Below are positions 22,154 to 31,007 of a stretch of 35,786 bases of DNA, piece after piece. The notes beneath the pieces are model-generated. The model did not search any database and was not told where the DNA came from. It saw only the letters and a list, made by a program, of their open reading frames with translations. Made by a program: the position numbers and the translations under genes. The stretch spans positions 1 through 35,786 of the forward strand of contig JABZGR010000022.1 in the NCBI GenBank assembly GCA_015259125.1, written 5' to 3'. Each line of letters begins with the position of its first letter. The first letter of the stretch is position 1. This DNA is from Alloprevotella tannerae. Its GTDB lineage: Bacteria > Bacteroidota > Bacteroidia > Bacteroidales > Bacteroidaceae.

Positions 22154-24439
22154 TTATTTAGTTCTTATATCTTCATTGTTAATTACCTCCCCCACACTTT
22201 GAATCTTAAAATCCTTGCCGAAGCGCCACGTCAGCGAGATCCCCAAAAAAGAGGAAGGGGAGTAAACTTTCGAAATCTGAGTAAGGCCTTTCAACTTATA
22301 CCTTACGCGTTGTTTTCTAAACAATCCGAACATATCATAATAAAAAAGCGAAAGATCTAAACGATCATTGCACAGCGATTTAGTTACAGTAAGATCCAAA
22401 CGAATCTTGTTATGCACTGTCGAGTTCAAAGTTCTCTCATTATTACGGTGCATTAACATCAATTCAAGGAACCATTGTTTTGGTGCCATATAAGATAAGT
22501 TCATCGTACTTGTTAAGCCCCAGCCCTCATTGCCCTCACTTAAAGCTGTTGCAGCAAAGGCTGGCGCAATTTTATACGCAGTATGGTCGGCAGTAATATT
22601 TAAGTTAAGGTTCAACGCATGCTTAAACAGAGGTTTACTATAACCAATGTTCAAGTTTAGTATCCTTCCTTTACCCGCATTTTCATAAGTAGATGTATTA
22701 TAATCTGTCATATACACACCGCCTATCATATCTCCGATACGTTCATACACGACATTAGAAGTCAAAAAACCACTACCGATTTGCCGGGAGTAGTTCAGCG
22801 TATAACGATCAGCGTATTGCGGGCGCAAATGCACGTTTCCCTGACTCTTCTCGTATTCATTGATATAAAAGACTTCCGGATTCAAAAAATCTACACTTGG
22901 TCTTTCGATATGTCGGTTATACACAAAGGAAAACGAACCTATTTTCCCGTTATAATTTACTGAAATTGTAGGTAGTACAGCCAAACGTCTCGTACTGCCG
23001 GTTCGTTGGAAATTAAAGCCATACCATTCTCCGCGCAAGAGTAAAAAAACATCAAACCACTTATTCAGAGAAAATTGATCTTTCATATATAATTGTTGTA
23101 CATCACTGCGGTAAGGTAAGCGGCTGGCGGTCAACAACGTATTTCGATAAATGCTTTTTATCCCAACGGCAATATTATGATAATCCCTCAAAAAACGAAT
23201 GCTATCGGCTTCCAGTAAGATTTCCCCTGTCCATTCATTCATTTTACCTTTATATAAGGTGTAAGGATGTGCCGTTTCATTATTTGTCGCATAATTAAAA
23301 TAGCGTGCCTTGAAGAATAAACGTTTGTTGGCGTTGATATCGTGTGCGATTACAGCGTTGACGAAATGGCTGAAATATGACTCTTTATTGTATTGCGCTG
23401 TTTGGTTCACGCCTTTTGAGCGCCAAACGACATCTGCCGGAGCCTTATATCCAAAAATAGAATAATTCAAAGCTGTTTCCCATTTTGGAGAGAGGCGGAT
23501 ATTTGTTTTTAAAGCCCCACTATATTGCTGTAAGCGATTTTTATATTCCGAGAAGAGGAATTCTTCTTCATCTCTATATAGTATATTTTTTCCTTTTTGT
23601 CGATCCTGTGTGTATGAGGACCAGAAGATTAGGTCAATCTTTCCGGAACGATAAGTAGCAGAAGGTGATAAGTTGAACCCTGCTCTGGATAGCTGTGTGC
23701 CTGCTGCTATTTCTCCTTTCAAAAGATTGGCTCTGTTTCTTTTAAGGATTACATTGATTTCTCCGGAACTTGCTTCATCATTCAGGCCGATACGTCTCAC
23801 TTCAACTTTTGCAATATCTCCTGCCATTATTTTCCCTAATTCCGTTTCGGTCGTCTCAATGCCATCTATCAAGAGCTTGGCAGCTTTACCGTTGCCGGCC
23901 AATTGATAGCCTTTGTCTGTATATATTATCCCCGGCACTCGCTTTAGGGCCAAATTTGCTTTGGCTGATTGTAACAAACCACCAAGATCTATATTGAATA
24001 CTTGCTTTTCTGCATTAGTTTTAACTATCTTTTTATAACCCACGACGCTTACTTCCCGCAGATTAGCAGGGGATAAGGATAGCTCAATATCTTTCTCCGC
24101 CCTTATGGTCAATAAAGTGTCGATTGGAGCGTAAAAAGGGCTCTCGGTTAGCAATCTGATACGCAGAGAATCATTATAAATGGGCAACTTAAACTGACAT
24201 ACGCCGGTATTATCTGTTTTTCCTTTCAGGCTTGTTTTATCTATCTGAATACTGACAGTGATTTTCCCCACGGAATATCCTTCGGGAGCAATCATTTTCA
24301 CCTTAAATTCTCCAACTGGTTGCGAGAAAGCAAATAAAGAGAAGAGAAAAGAAACGAATAAGAAAGCCATTCTCAAGGCTGTACTCCTACAGTCTTGAAA
24401 AGGTTTACGATCAGGTTTATAAAATGTCATTCTTTCCAT
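22154..24439 (-). CDS. Outer membrane beta-barrel protein with carboxypeptidase-like N-domain
   Basis: A 761-residue outer-membrane protein of the TonB-receptor-like OMP barrel group. A signal peptide (hydrophobic MAFLFVSFLFSLFAFSQ at 24-40) follows an N-terminal extension; translation may start at 24439, at the ATG three codons later, or at Met24. Then come a regulatory-like beta domain (about 45-130), a plug-like segment (about 130-235, ending in the NLDEASSGEINVILKR type motif of plug domains), and many amphipathic strands ending FLGISLTWRFGKDFKI. I see no SusD or other partner next to it. Substrate is unknown. Confidence 0.8.
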   Translation of the reverse strand: MERMTFYKPDRKPFQDCRSTALRMAFLFVSFLFSLFAFSQPVGEFKVKMIAPEGYSVGKITVSIQIDKTSLKGKTDNTGVCQFKLPIYNDSLRIRLLTESPFYAPIDTLLTIRAEKDIELSLSPANLREVSVVGYKKIVKTNAEKQVFNIDLGGLLQSAKANLALKRVPGIIYTDKGYQLAGNGKAAKLLIDGIETTETELGKIMAGDIAKVEVRRIGLNDEASSGEINVILKRNRANLLKGEIAAGTQLSRAGFNLSPSATYRSGKIDLIFWSSYTQDRQKGKNILYRDEEEFLFSEYKNRLQQYSGALKTNIRLSPKWETALNYSIFGYKAPADVVWRSKGVNQTAQYNKESYFSHFVNAVIAHDINANKRLFFKARYFNYATNNETAHPYTLYKGKMNEWTGEILLEADSIRFLRDYHNIAVGIKSIYRNTLLTASRLPYRSDVQQLYMKDQFSLNKWFDVFLLLRGEWYGFNFQRTGSTRRLAVLPTISVNYNGKIGSFSFVYNRHIERPSVDFLNPEVFYINEYEKSQGNVHLRPQYADRYTLNYSRQIGSGFLTSNVVYERIGDMIGGVYMTDYNTSTYENAGKGRILNLNIGYSKPLFKHALNLNLNITADHTAYKIAPAFAATALSEGNEGWGLTSTMNLSYMAPKQWFLELMLMHRNNERTLNSTVHNKIRLDLTVTKSLCNDRLDLSLFYYDMFGLFRKQRVRYKLKGLTQISKVYSPSSFLGISLTWRFGKDFKIQSVGEVINNEDIRTK

Positions 24440-24699
24440 TTTTCAATCAGATATGTTCCATTTCTAGTTACCCAATAACCACAAATAGTTTAAATCCTCT
24501 TTCCATAAGATATTTAATAAGTTGCTAATTGATTTCTTTTTCAAGGATTCTTAGCTCTTTTCTTGGAATAATCCTTCGAGGAATAATATTGCCCGAATAT
24601 ACAGACTATAATACGTACAAGCAAGTATTTTTGAATTTTTCTTTCATTATCACTCAAGAATCAGGCTCGAATATTTTAGAAGATCTGTTTTGTTCGCAA

Positions 24700-24805
24700 T
24701 TTTCAATAGCCTTCGAAAAATTCCAAGCTTGCGGACAAAAATTCCTAGCCTTGGAACAAAAGTTCGCTGCGCTTGGGAAAAAAGTCCCAAGCCTTGGGAG
24801 CAAAT
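24700..24805. repeat. 21-22-bp palindromic tandem array (CCAAGCCTTGG core)
   Basis: Units start at about 24700, 24721, 24742, 24763 and 24785 (lengths 21, 21, 21, 22, 21). The best units contain CCAAG...CTTGG as a palindrome, perfect in the last (TCCCAAGCCTTGGGA), with an A-rich tail such as ACAAAA. Outer units are more degenerate. One unit has an extra base, which would break a reading frame. Confidence 0.75.
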
Positions 24806-24827
24806 TGGGACAGGTATGGATGAAAAA

Positions 24828-24890
24828 AGAAAGCATCTTTTGCCCGCTTTGTTTACTGCTCATGCAGACTTAGATGCTTTTTCTTTTATT
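24828..24890 (+). terminator. Terminator downstream of the 21-bp array
   Basis: AAAGCATCT (24830-24838) pairs with AGATGCTTT (24872-24880), extended by a wobble and an A-T pair, then a T-rich CTTTTATT. It faces the plus strand, on which no gene is called here, so the array may lie in a short plus-strand transcript. Confidence 0.6.
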
Positions 24891-24933
24891 TCTGCCTTCG
24901 TTAAGGATGACGATATAAGTGCTTGGGAATGAG

Positions 24934-24961
24934 CTTTCGTAGCAAAATCTTCCTACGAAAG
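24934..24961. other. Perfect 9-bp hairpin after the LOG gene
   Basis: CTTTCGTAG (24934-24942) with CTACGAAAG (24953-24961). No T-tract on the minus strand, so it is at best a weak terminator for the LOG-family gene. Confidence 0.4.
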
Positions 24962-24998
24962 AGGATCGTAAAATGCGACTCGTGGCGGGATAAGTGGA

Positions 24999-25541
24999 CT
25001 ACAAGTCGGCTATGACGGCTTCCAGTTCTTCTATCGAACCGACTACTTTTAAGTAGGCTTCCGGCCGCTTGTCGATCAATCTGCGCTGGTGAAGATCCTC
25101 TAAGAGTGCGAGCAGTAGATCCCAACAACCCTCTACGTTGTAGAGAATGACGGGGTGATGCTCAAACTGCAAGGTTGCGGCCGCCAGCACGGTGAATACC
25201 TCGTCGAGCGTACCAAGTCCGCCGGGCAGCGCGATGAAGACATCGCTCTCTTGAATCATCGTGGCCTTGCGGTCGGCAAGGTCGGCTGTGGGAAAGGTGA
25301 CGTGCAACAAAGGACTGACGCAGCCTATATCAAACAAGCGCTGCGGCACTACGCCAAAAATGCGACCGCCGGAGCGGTTTACGGCTTCGGCCAAATGACC
25401 CATCAAACCTGATGTGTTGCCGCCATAGACGAGTGTGCGACCCGTCGATCCAATCCAAGTGCCTAAAGCATCGGCAGCCTTTAAGCAGGCTGCCGATAAA
25501 TGAGGTTTGGAGGAAAGAAATACGCCGATTTTTTCCAACAT
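24999..25541 (-). CDS. LOG family protein (lysine decarboxylase-like fold)
   Basis: A 180-residue cytoplasmic protein. GGNTSGLMG (40-48) and PGGLGTLDE (106-114) are the nucleotide-binding and catalytic motifs of the LOG family, whose characterised members release free cytokinin-like bases from nucleoside 5'-monophosphates. I start at ATG 25541, 13 bp after ridA; a TTG 36 bases upstream would overlap ridA. The role in bacteria is generally a nucleotide phosphoribohydrolase. Confidence 0.85.
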   Translation of the reverse strand: MLEKIGVFLSSKPHLSAACLKAADALGTWIGSTGRTLVYGGNTSGLMGHLAEAVNRSGGRIFGVVPQRLFDIGCVSPLLHVTFPTADLADRKATMIQESDVFIALPGGLGTLDEVFTVLAAATLQFEHHPVILYNVEGCWDLLLALLEDLHQRRLIDKRPEAYLKVVGSIEELEAVIADL

Positions 25542-25554
25542 AGTTTGACGAATC

Positions 25555-25932
25555 TTAGCGAGCGGCGATGCACTCAATTTCTACCAAAGCGTTCTTAGGC
25601 AGGGTCTTGACTGCATAAGCGCAGCGAGCGGGGAAGGGAGCTTCAAAGAACGTGGAATACACTTCGTTCATCGCACCAAAGTCGCCCATATCTGCCAAAA
25701 AGACCGTAGTCTTTACGACGTCGTTCATCGTGAGTCCGGCCTCGGCTAAGATGGCTTTCATATTCTCTAACGACTGGCGCGTTTGTGCTTGCACGCCGCC
25801 TTCGGCAAATTCGCCTTTTTCGGGGACGATAGGAAGTTGTCCGGACACAAAAATAAGTCCGTTGGCCTCAATAGCCTGACTGTAAGGACCGATAGCTGCG
25901 GGTGCAGCTGCTGTTGCAATAGCTTTCTTCAT
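25555..25932 (-). CDS. ridA: RidA family enamine/imine deaminase
   Basis: A 125-residue protein of the RidA/YjgF group, which hydrolyses reactive 2-aminoacrylate and related imines to keto acids and ammonia. AAIGPYSQAIEANGLIFVSGQLP near the N-terminus and RCAYAVKTLPKNALVEIECIA at the end (with the conserved arginine) are diagnostic. The ATG at 25932 gives the normal length; a GTG 24 bases upstream is not needed. It is upstream of and probably co-transcribed with the LOG gene. Confidence 0.9.
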   Translation of the reverse strand: MKKAIATAAAPAAIGPYSQAIEANGLIFVSGQLPIVPEKGEFAEGGVQAQTRQSLENMKAILAEAGLTMNDVVKTTVFLADMGDFGAMNEVYSTFFEAPFPARCAYAVKTLPKNALVEIECIAAR

Positions 25933-26010
25933 AGTGATATGATTTTGTGGGTGCACGGCTTGGGTGAAAGTGCGTGGCGCCCGGAGTTTGTGATCGATGA
26001 TACCTTATAT

Positions 26011-26062
26011 ATAATGAGTGGCGAACAAGGGAGCATCTTCGCTTGCCCATTGTTCGCCATTC
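26011..26062 (-). terminator. Terminator of the S9 peptidase gene
   Basis: GAGTGGCGAACAA (26016-26028) pairs with TTGTTCGCCATTC (26050-26062) with one wobble, 6 bases after the S9 peptidase stop. On the minus strand the stem is followed by A/T-rich CATTATATATAA, not a clean T-tract. Confidence 0.6.
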
Positions 26063-26067
26063 AGTCG

Positions 26068-28239
26068 TTATTTCAGATAATCTTCAAAGTAGCGCGTGAT
26101 GCGTTCGTGCAGGTGTACCATATCTTTTCCCATCATATTGTGGCCTTGGCCCGGATAGGTAAAGAAGTCGGGCTGCGTACCGGCGTCTTCGCAAGCGCGC
26201 AAGAAAGCCAAACTCTGTTGCGGCACGCAGACGGGATCGTTATAGCCAATGATGATTTGGAGACGTCCTTTCAGATCTTTGGCCTTATTAAGCAGCGAAC
26301 TTTGCGCGTAACCCTCAGGGTTTTCCTGCGGCGTGCCCATATAGCGCTCGCCATACATTACTTCGTAATACTTCCAGTCGATAACCGGACCGCCAGCCAC
26401 GCCAACTTTGAAGACGTCGGGGTAATTGGTGATCAGACTCGTCGTCATAAATCCGCCGTAGCTCCAGCCGTGCACACCGATGCGATCAGCATCTACATAG
26501 GGGAGCGATTTGAGATAATCGACACCGCGCATCTGGTCTTTCATTTCCTCTTGTCCGAGTCGATGATAAGTGGCCGTCTCAAAGGCGAATCCGCGTTCGC
26601 TTGAGCCGCGGTTGTCAAGCACGAAGATGACATAGCCTTTCTGTGCCATATAAATCTCCCACGAACGTGCAGCATAATTCCAAGAAGCGTCGACATTGCG
26701 CACGCCCGGTCCGCCATAGACGTAAACGACGGTCGGATACTTTTTGTTAGGATCGAAGTTGACCGGCTTAACCAAGCGATAGAACAATTTTGTGTGCCCA
26801 TCAGCAGCCGTGAGAGAACCGGAGGAGATTTCCGGCACATTGTAAGCCTGCCAAGGTGAAGCGTCGGTTTGCAGCAGCGTAGCGTTTGCCGTCGCCGTGT
26901 TGCGCACAGCTATTTTGCGGAATACGTCGGGCTCGCTCCAGCGATCAAAGAGCATCGTGCCGTCAGGCGACAGCGTTGCGCGGTGCAAGCCTTTACCGTT
27001 GTCGAGTAATGTGCGCTTGCCGTTGTCGATATTCACGGCATAGTAATTATGGTGTAGCGGATGCGCTTCGTTAGATTGAATGATGACGCTCTTTGTCTTT
27101 GTGTTGAATCCTACTAAGTCGAGTACGACAAACTCGCCCTTCGTGATTTGCTTGAGTTGGTTGCCCTTCGTGTCAAAGAGGTAAAGGTGATTGTAGCCGT
27201 CCTTTTCGCTTTGGTAAATAAACTTGCTGCTGTCCCAAGGCAAGAAAGTCAGCGGATGCATAGGATGCACATACTTTTCGTGCGTTTCCGTATAGAGTAC
27301 GCCTTTGCGTTGGCCCGTTGCTACGTCGTAAGCTACGAGTTCTGTTTTCTTCTGTGAGCGGGGCATCTCAATCATATAGATGGTCTTCTCATCGGGTGCC
27401 CAAGATATGTTTGTAAAGTAACGGTCAGTCGGGTCGCCGGCTTGCAGCCAAACCGTCTGCTCCGTCTTGGGATTGTAAATACCCACGGTCACTTTATGAC
27501 TGGTCATACCGGCCATTGGATACTTGATGGCATCAAGTTTGGCTTCGCGCGTGAAAATATCAACAAGCGGATAGTCTTCGACCATACTTTGATCCATACG
27601 ATAATAAGCTAGGAGTTGGCCTGACGGACTGAAATAAGCGCCCTTTTTAATGCCAAACTCATCGCGGTGAACGGCTTGCCCGTAGACGATATCTTTTGAA
27701 CCGTCTGTTGTGATACGATGCGCTTTACCGTCAGCCGTGCGCAGATACAGATCAAAGTTTTTTGCATAAACTTCGCTGCGAGAGGGGGTGTTAAACTCTT
27801 CGTTCACTCTCACGCTGTCGCGTTCTGCCTGCCAAACGATGGCTTTCTTCTTCCAATCGTAGAGCAGATTGCTTCGATTGGTATGGAGCAAAGCTAAAGT
27901 CTTGTTCGGATAAGGAAATGAAGCTTGCATCAAGTTGAGGCCGCGGCCTTTTGTCTCGTCTGTAATGAGCGCTTTCACATCAGCCGCCGTGAATAAGGTT
28001 TGCGCCTTTACGCGCTTTCCTTTTTCATCTGTACAGGTTTTGACTGCCTCTACTTCTAATTGCATAAGCTTAGAGCCCCAAAACGCAGTGTAGAGATTCT
28101 TGGGCTGAAGATTCCAATAATTGGATCCGCCCCACATTAAGTCGTCCAGCGTAAAGCTTTTCTTTGTCTGTCCCATAAGGGTTCCTGTCAAGAGCAGCAG
28201 ACCTATTAGTAAGGAACTGCGCAAATTCATCTGTTTCAT
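26068..28239 (-). CDS. ptpA: S9 family peptidase, prolyl tripeptidyl peptidase-like
   Basis: A 723-residue secreted or periplasmic serine peptidase with signal peptide 1-23 (LLLLTGTLMGQ), a beta-propeller domain, and a C-terminal alpha/beta hydrolase. The triad is Ser593 in GWSYGGF, Asp668 in GYNDPV and His700 in GQGHNMMG. The spacings (75 and 32) equal those I remember for P. gingivalis PtpA (Ser603, Asp678, His710). Other shared blocks are VYGQAVH.EFGI.KG, YRMDQSMV and YGGPG. Such enzymes take tripeptides from the N-terminus when proline is third, feeding an amino-acid-fermenting lifestyle. Close relatives include DPP IV, so exact specificity is inferred. Confidence 0.82.
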   Translation of the reverse strand: MKQMNLRSSLLIGLLLLTGTLMGQTKKSFTLDDLMWGGSNYWNLQPKNLYTAFWGSKLMQLEVEAVKTCTDEKGKRVKAQTLFTAADVKALITDETKGRGLNLMQASFPYPNKTLALLHTNRSNLLYDWKKKAIVWQAERDSVRVNEEFNTPSRSEVYAKNFDLYLRTADGKAHRITTDGSKDIVYGQAVHRDEFGIKKGAYFSPSGQLLAYYRMDQSMVEDYPLVDIFTREAKLDAIKYPMAGMTSHKVTVGIYNPKTEQTVWLQAGDPTDRYFTNISWAPDEKTIYMIEMPRSQKKTELVAYDVATGQRKGVLYTETHEKYVHPMHPLTFLPWDSSKFIYQSEKDGYNHLYLFDTKGNQLKQITKGEFVVLDLVGFNTKTKSVIIQSNEAHPLHHNYYAVNIDNGKRTLLDNGKGLHRATLSPDGTMLFDRWSEPDVFRKIAVRNTATANATLLQTDASPWQAYNVPEISSGSLTAADGHTKLFYRLVKPVNFDPNKKYPTVVYVYGGPGVRNVDASWNYAARSWEIYMAQKGYVIFVLDNRGSSERGFAFETATYHRLGQEEMKDQMRGVDYLKSLPYVDADRIGVHGWSYGGFMTTSLITNYPDVFKVGVAGGPVIDWKYYEVMYGERYMGTPQENPEGYAQSSLLNKAKDLKGRLQIIIGYNDPVCVPQQSLAFLRACEDAGTQPDFFTYPGQGHNMMGKDMVHLHERITRYFEDYLK

Positions 28240-28305
28240 AAATGTGTTTTTCGTAAAGTTTCGCAGCTCAACCTTTCGGTCGAACTACGTAGATAAACGT
28301 CGTCG

Positions 28306-30003
28306 TTATGATTTGTTGCCACGGCGGTTTTCGCGCCGGCCGGGCCGATTGTTGTCTGTGCGGCGGGCATTGCTGCGCGGGCGATCATTGTCGAAACGCT
28401 TGTTGCCTGCCCATTTGTCGCTGCGCCCTGTTTCTCTTCGCGGGCCAAAAGTACGGCGTTCGCCGCCGAAGCCCTCATTGCCTTCTCTTTCTCTGCGTTG
28501 GTAAGGGCGTTCCAAGCTTTCCGGCCGTGGGCCAAAGTGGCGCACTTCGCGCGTCTCTCGAGCCTCATCGTCGCCTTTATTGGCAAAATCAAAGTTTGGC
28601 TTGTGCGGACGTCGCTCCGGTCGCCGCGTTGTGTGGCGTTCGCCTTTTGCTTCATGCTCTTCGCGCGACTTTCTTTCTCGCTTATTATAAATCCGGTCAA
28701 ACTCTCGGTGCTTATTGCGGAGCAGCGCATATTCCGGACTCCAATCCTCATCCTCTTCTTCTGAAATGCGCGCTTTGAAATCTTCGCGATGCTGTTTCGG
28801 ACGGCGCTTCTCCGTCATATAGTTGCGCTCCTCTTCCGTCTTTACCTTTCCGCCACCGGCGCGGAAGTCATCAAGGCGCCCTTCAAAGAGTTGATACTTT
28901 CTAAATTCGCAATCGATAGGGCCGTTGTTAACCTGTATCTTTACGCTCGGTCGCAGACCGATCGTATCGAAGAGTTCCTCTTTCGAACTAATAATCCAAG
29001 CATCTCCGCCGCCAAATTCGTGCTTCAACCGTTCGCCGATAGCGCGATATAAGCCCAGCAAGTCGGGTGGTGTGAGTCGTTGACCGTAAGGCGGATTCGT
29101 AATGATGATAGCGCGCTCAGCCGGTTTCTCAAATTGGCGGAAGTCCTTTTGCTCAAACGTAATGAGGTCTGCCACGCCGGCTGCTTTTGCATTTTCCAAT
29201 GCGCCGTCGAGCGTAGGGCGGTTGATGTCGTAGCCATAAAAGCGATGAGCGAACTCACGCTCTTGGCTGTCGTCGTTATAAATCTTATCGAGCAACTCGC
29301 GATCAAAGTCTTTCCACTTTTCAAAGCCAAACGATTTGCGGAAAATGCCCGGATAGATATTACGCGCCATTAATGCGGCTTCAATCAATATTGTGCCTGA
29401 TCCGCAGAAGGGGTCGATAAAGTCAGAATCAAAGTTCCATCCGGACAACTTTATCAAGCCCGCCGCCAAAACTTCATTGATTGGCGCCTCACACGATGCT
29501 GTGCGATAGCCGCGCAGGTGCAGACTTTCGCCTGAGGCGTCAAGCGATAAGGTGCAATCGTTGTCGGCAATGTGAATATTGAGCTTAAGATCGGGGTTGG
29601 CAATGCTGATGTTGGGGCGCTTGCCCTCTTTTTCGCGAAAATAGTCGACGATGGCGTCTTTTGTCTTGTAGGCGACAAATTTAGAATGCCTAAACTCTTG
29701 CGAATAAACGACAGCATCTACCGCAAAAGTAGTCTGCAGATCAAGATATTCGTCCCAGGCGATGGTCTTCACAGCTTCATAAACCTGATCGGCGTCTTCA
29801 GCTTTAAAGTGTTTGAGGGGCTTGAGCACCCTTACGGCCGTGCGTAAGCAAAAATTGGCGCGATAAAGCATTTCTTGATCGCCCGTAAAGGAGACCATAC
29901 GTCGGCCGGTTTTGATGTTTTTAGCACCTAATTCGGTGATTTCTTGTGCCAATACTTCTTCTAATCCTTGGAAGGTTTTGGCTATGATTTCAAATTCTTG
30001 CAT
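28306..30003 (-). CDS. THUMP-domain class I SAM-dependent RNA methyltransferase (RlmL type) with long disordered tail
   Basis: A 565-residue protein. Residues about 1-155 form the ferredoxin-like and THUMP RNA-binding region. The methyltransferase domain has DPFCGSGT (197-204) for SAM and NPPYG (303-307), the motif of N2-guanine methyltransferases such as RlmL (23S rRNA G2445). The catalytic part ends near 375. The last 190 residues are low-complexity, rich in Arg, Glu, Asn and Gly (RRPERRP, GGERRTFGPRR, NRPGRRENRRGN), and likely a disordered RNA-binding tail. It lies 66 bp upstream of the S9 peptidase gene on the same strand. Confidence 0.85.
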   Translation of the reverse strand: MQEFEIIAKTFQGLEEVLAQEITELGAKNIKTGRRMVSFTGDQEMLYRANFCLRTAVRVLKPLKHFKAEDADQVYEAVKTIAWDEYLDLQTTFAVDAVVYSQEFRHSKFVAYKTKDAIVDYFREKEGKRPNISIANPDLKLNIHIADNDCTLSLDASGESLHLRGYRTASCEAPINEVLAAGLIKLSGWNFDSDFIDPFCGSGTILIEAALMARNIYPGIFRKSFGFEKWKDFDRELLDKIYNDDSQEREFAHRFYGYDINRPTLDGALENAKAAGVADLITFEQKDFRQFEKPAERAIIITNPPYGQRLTPPDLLGLYRAIGERLKHEFGGGDAWIISSKEELFDTIGLRPSVKIQVNNGPIDCEFRKYQLFEGRLDDFRAGGGKVKTEEERNYMTEKRRPKQHREDFKARISEEEDEDWSPEYALLRNKHREFDRIYNKRERKSREEHEAKGERHTTRRPERRPHKPNFDFANKGDDEARETREVRHFGPRPESLERPYQRREREGNEGFGGERRTFGPRRETGRSDKWAGNKRFDNDRPRSNARRTDNNRPGRRENRRGNKS

Positions 30004-30085
30004 TGAGTGTGATAAGGCTTCTATCGCTGTGACTATCTATTTGTCTACGTTTCGCCTATAGGCTGCGTTGCGTTGACATGAGCCG

Positions 30086-30093
30086 CAAAATTA
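30086..30093 (-). promoter_or_regulatory. Candidate -7 element of the RNA methyltransferase gene
   Basis: Minus strand TAATTTTG matches TAnnTTTG, 82 bases before the start codon. No TTTG at a suitable -33 distance. Confidence 0.45.
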
Positions 30094-30468
30094 AAACATA
30101 TTTCCAAACTATGCTTGCCGTTAACTTGATATTTTCGCCTTGCTACTTGATTTCCGTTACTTTGATGAATCTGTACCGAACTTCTTTATAGACCCTATAC
30201 GGTTTAAGCAAGGCTTTGCATTCTGTTGTCAGTAGTGCACACTTTCCCTTTCTACCTTCATTTTAGACTGATGGGGACAGCATTTTATGAATTGTATCTT
30301 AACACAAAATTCTTTGCCAACAATCTTCTTTTTAGGTTTTGTTGAAGCTGTCTTAGGATAAAGACAGACAAAGCTTATCTCAATACGCTGGAAAAGGCTG
30401 AAAAGCTGACCTGAGCTTAGCCTGCGAAGTATAGATAGGCGGTTGTTGATAGAGGGGGTGTCAAAAGG

Positions 30469-30485
30469 CCAAGCCTAAGGGCTTG
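30469..30485. repeat. Dispersed palindromic repeat, distant copy
   Basis: CCAAGCCTAAGGGCTTG, identical to 42-58, preceded by CAAAAGG (CAAAAGA there) and followed within 40 bases by a GTGAGCTT also present after the first copy. Two near-identical copies about 30 kb apart show a genome-wide repeat family. Confidence 0.7.
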
Positions 30486-30845
30486 TTGGACATGTTTTGT
30501 GGGTTGACGTGTGAGCTTACAACCGAATCGCGATCGTTGGTATGTATGTGTGGGGCAATTGGACTTATAAATCTGTTAATGTGATATCGAATTTACGTTA
30601 GTTGATGAGCAGAAATAGCATCTATTCAAAGCTGAAGAGTGCATTTATAGTTCTATTCAAACTCTCAACCTATGGATAATTTTTCGTTTATATAAAAGCG
30701 AATGTAGGCCTTATGTTTGAAAGAAAATTACTCGCATAAGCAGTTTGTCGCGTGCTTATCCTCTCTTTCCTATTCGCTTTAGAGTAGTAGAGAACTCTTC
30801 TTAGTAGTCAAAGTTGATATTTATATGGGGTTTGCGTTAATTTGC

Positions 30846-30853
30846 TAAATTTG
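30846..30853 (+). promoter_or_regulatory. Candidate -7 element of the large secreted protein gene
   Basis: TAAATTTG matches TAnnTTTG. The nearest TTTG (30831) is only 11 bases upstream, so the -33 element is not convincing. The leader would be about 150 nt. Confidence 0.45.
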
Positions 30854-30871
30854 CATCGCAGATACAATAAA

Positions 30872-30908
30872 AACAAGTGGAGGAAGCAGGCTTCCGACTA
30901 CCCTTGTT
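30872..30908 (+). other. Two-tier leader hairpin before the secreted protein gene
   Basis: Outer stem AACAAG (30872-30877) with CTTGTT (30903-30908); inner stem GGAAGC (30882-30887) with GCTTCC (30890-30895) and a 2-nt loop. It falls near the predicted 5' end of the mRNA, which could stabilise the message. No T-tract follows. Confidence 0.45.
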
Positions 30909-31007
30909 GCACTCTATTGAAACGCACAGTGATAATGCTATGGTTAACATGCTCTACATAATTATTTTGTTTATTAAATCTCAAATCATTTATCCCTAAA
31001 TTTCAAT

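Larger units (their letters stand above)
24440..24998. other. Intergenic stretch with a 21-bp array and terminator
   Basis: No gene called. A 114-codon plus-strand open frame (24529-24873) runs through the array and would encode heptads such as KFLALEQ and KFAALGK. A second plus frame (24690-24932) also stays open. Two open frames over one array suggest the DNA repeat, not a protein, is what is maintained, though a small coiled-coil protein cannot be excluded. Confidence 0.45.
30004..31007. other. One-kilobase divergent intergenic region
   Basis: No gene. It holds the -7 element of the methyltransferase gene, one copy of the palindromic repeat of the window's left end (30469-30485), and the promoter and leader hairpin of the large secreted protein. 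The middle (about 30115-30460 and 30490-30840) shows nothing I can name. Confidence 0.5.

Noticed and set aside
24529..24873. Small coiled-coil protein encoded by the third array
   Set aside because: Another plus-strand frame is also open across the array and one unit is 22 bp, so coding is not preferred; kept only as an alternative.
28236..28751. 171-codon minus-strand frame overlapping the methyltransferase tail
   Set aside because: It is an out-of-frame reading of the repetitive Arg-rich tail region of the real gene.
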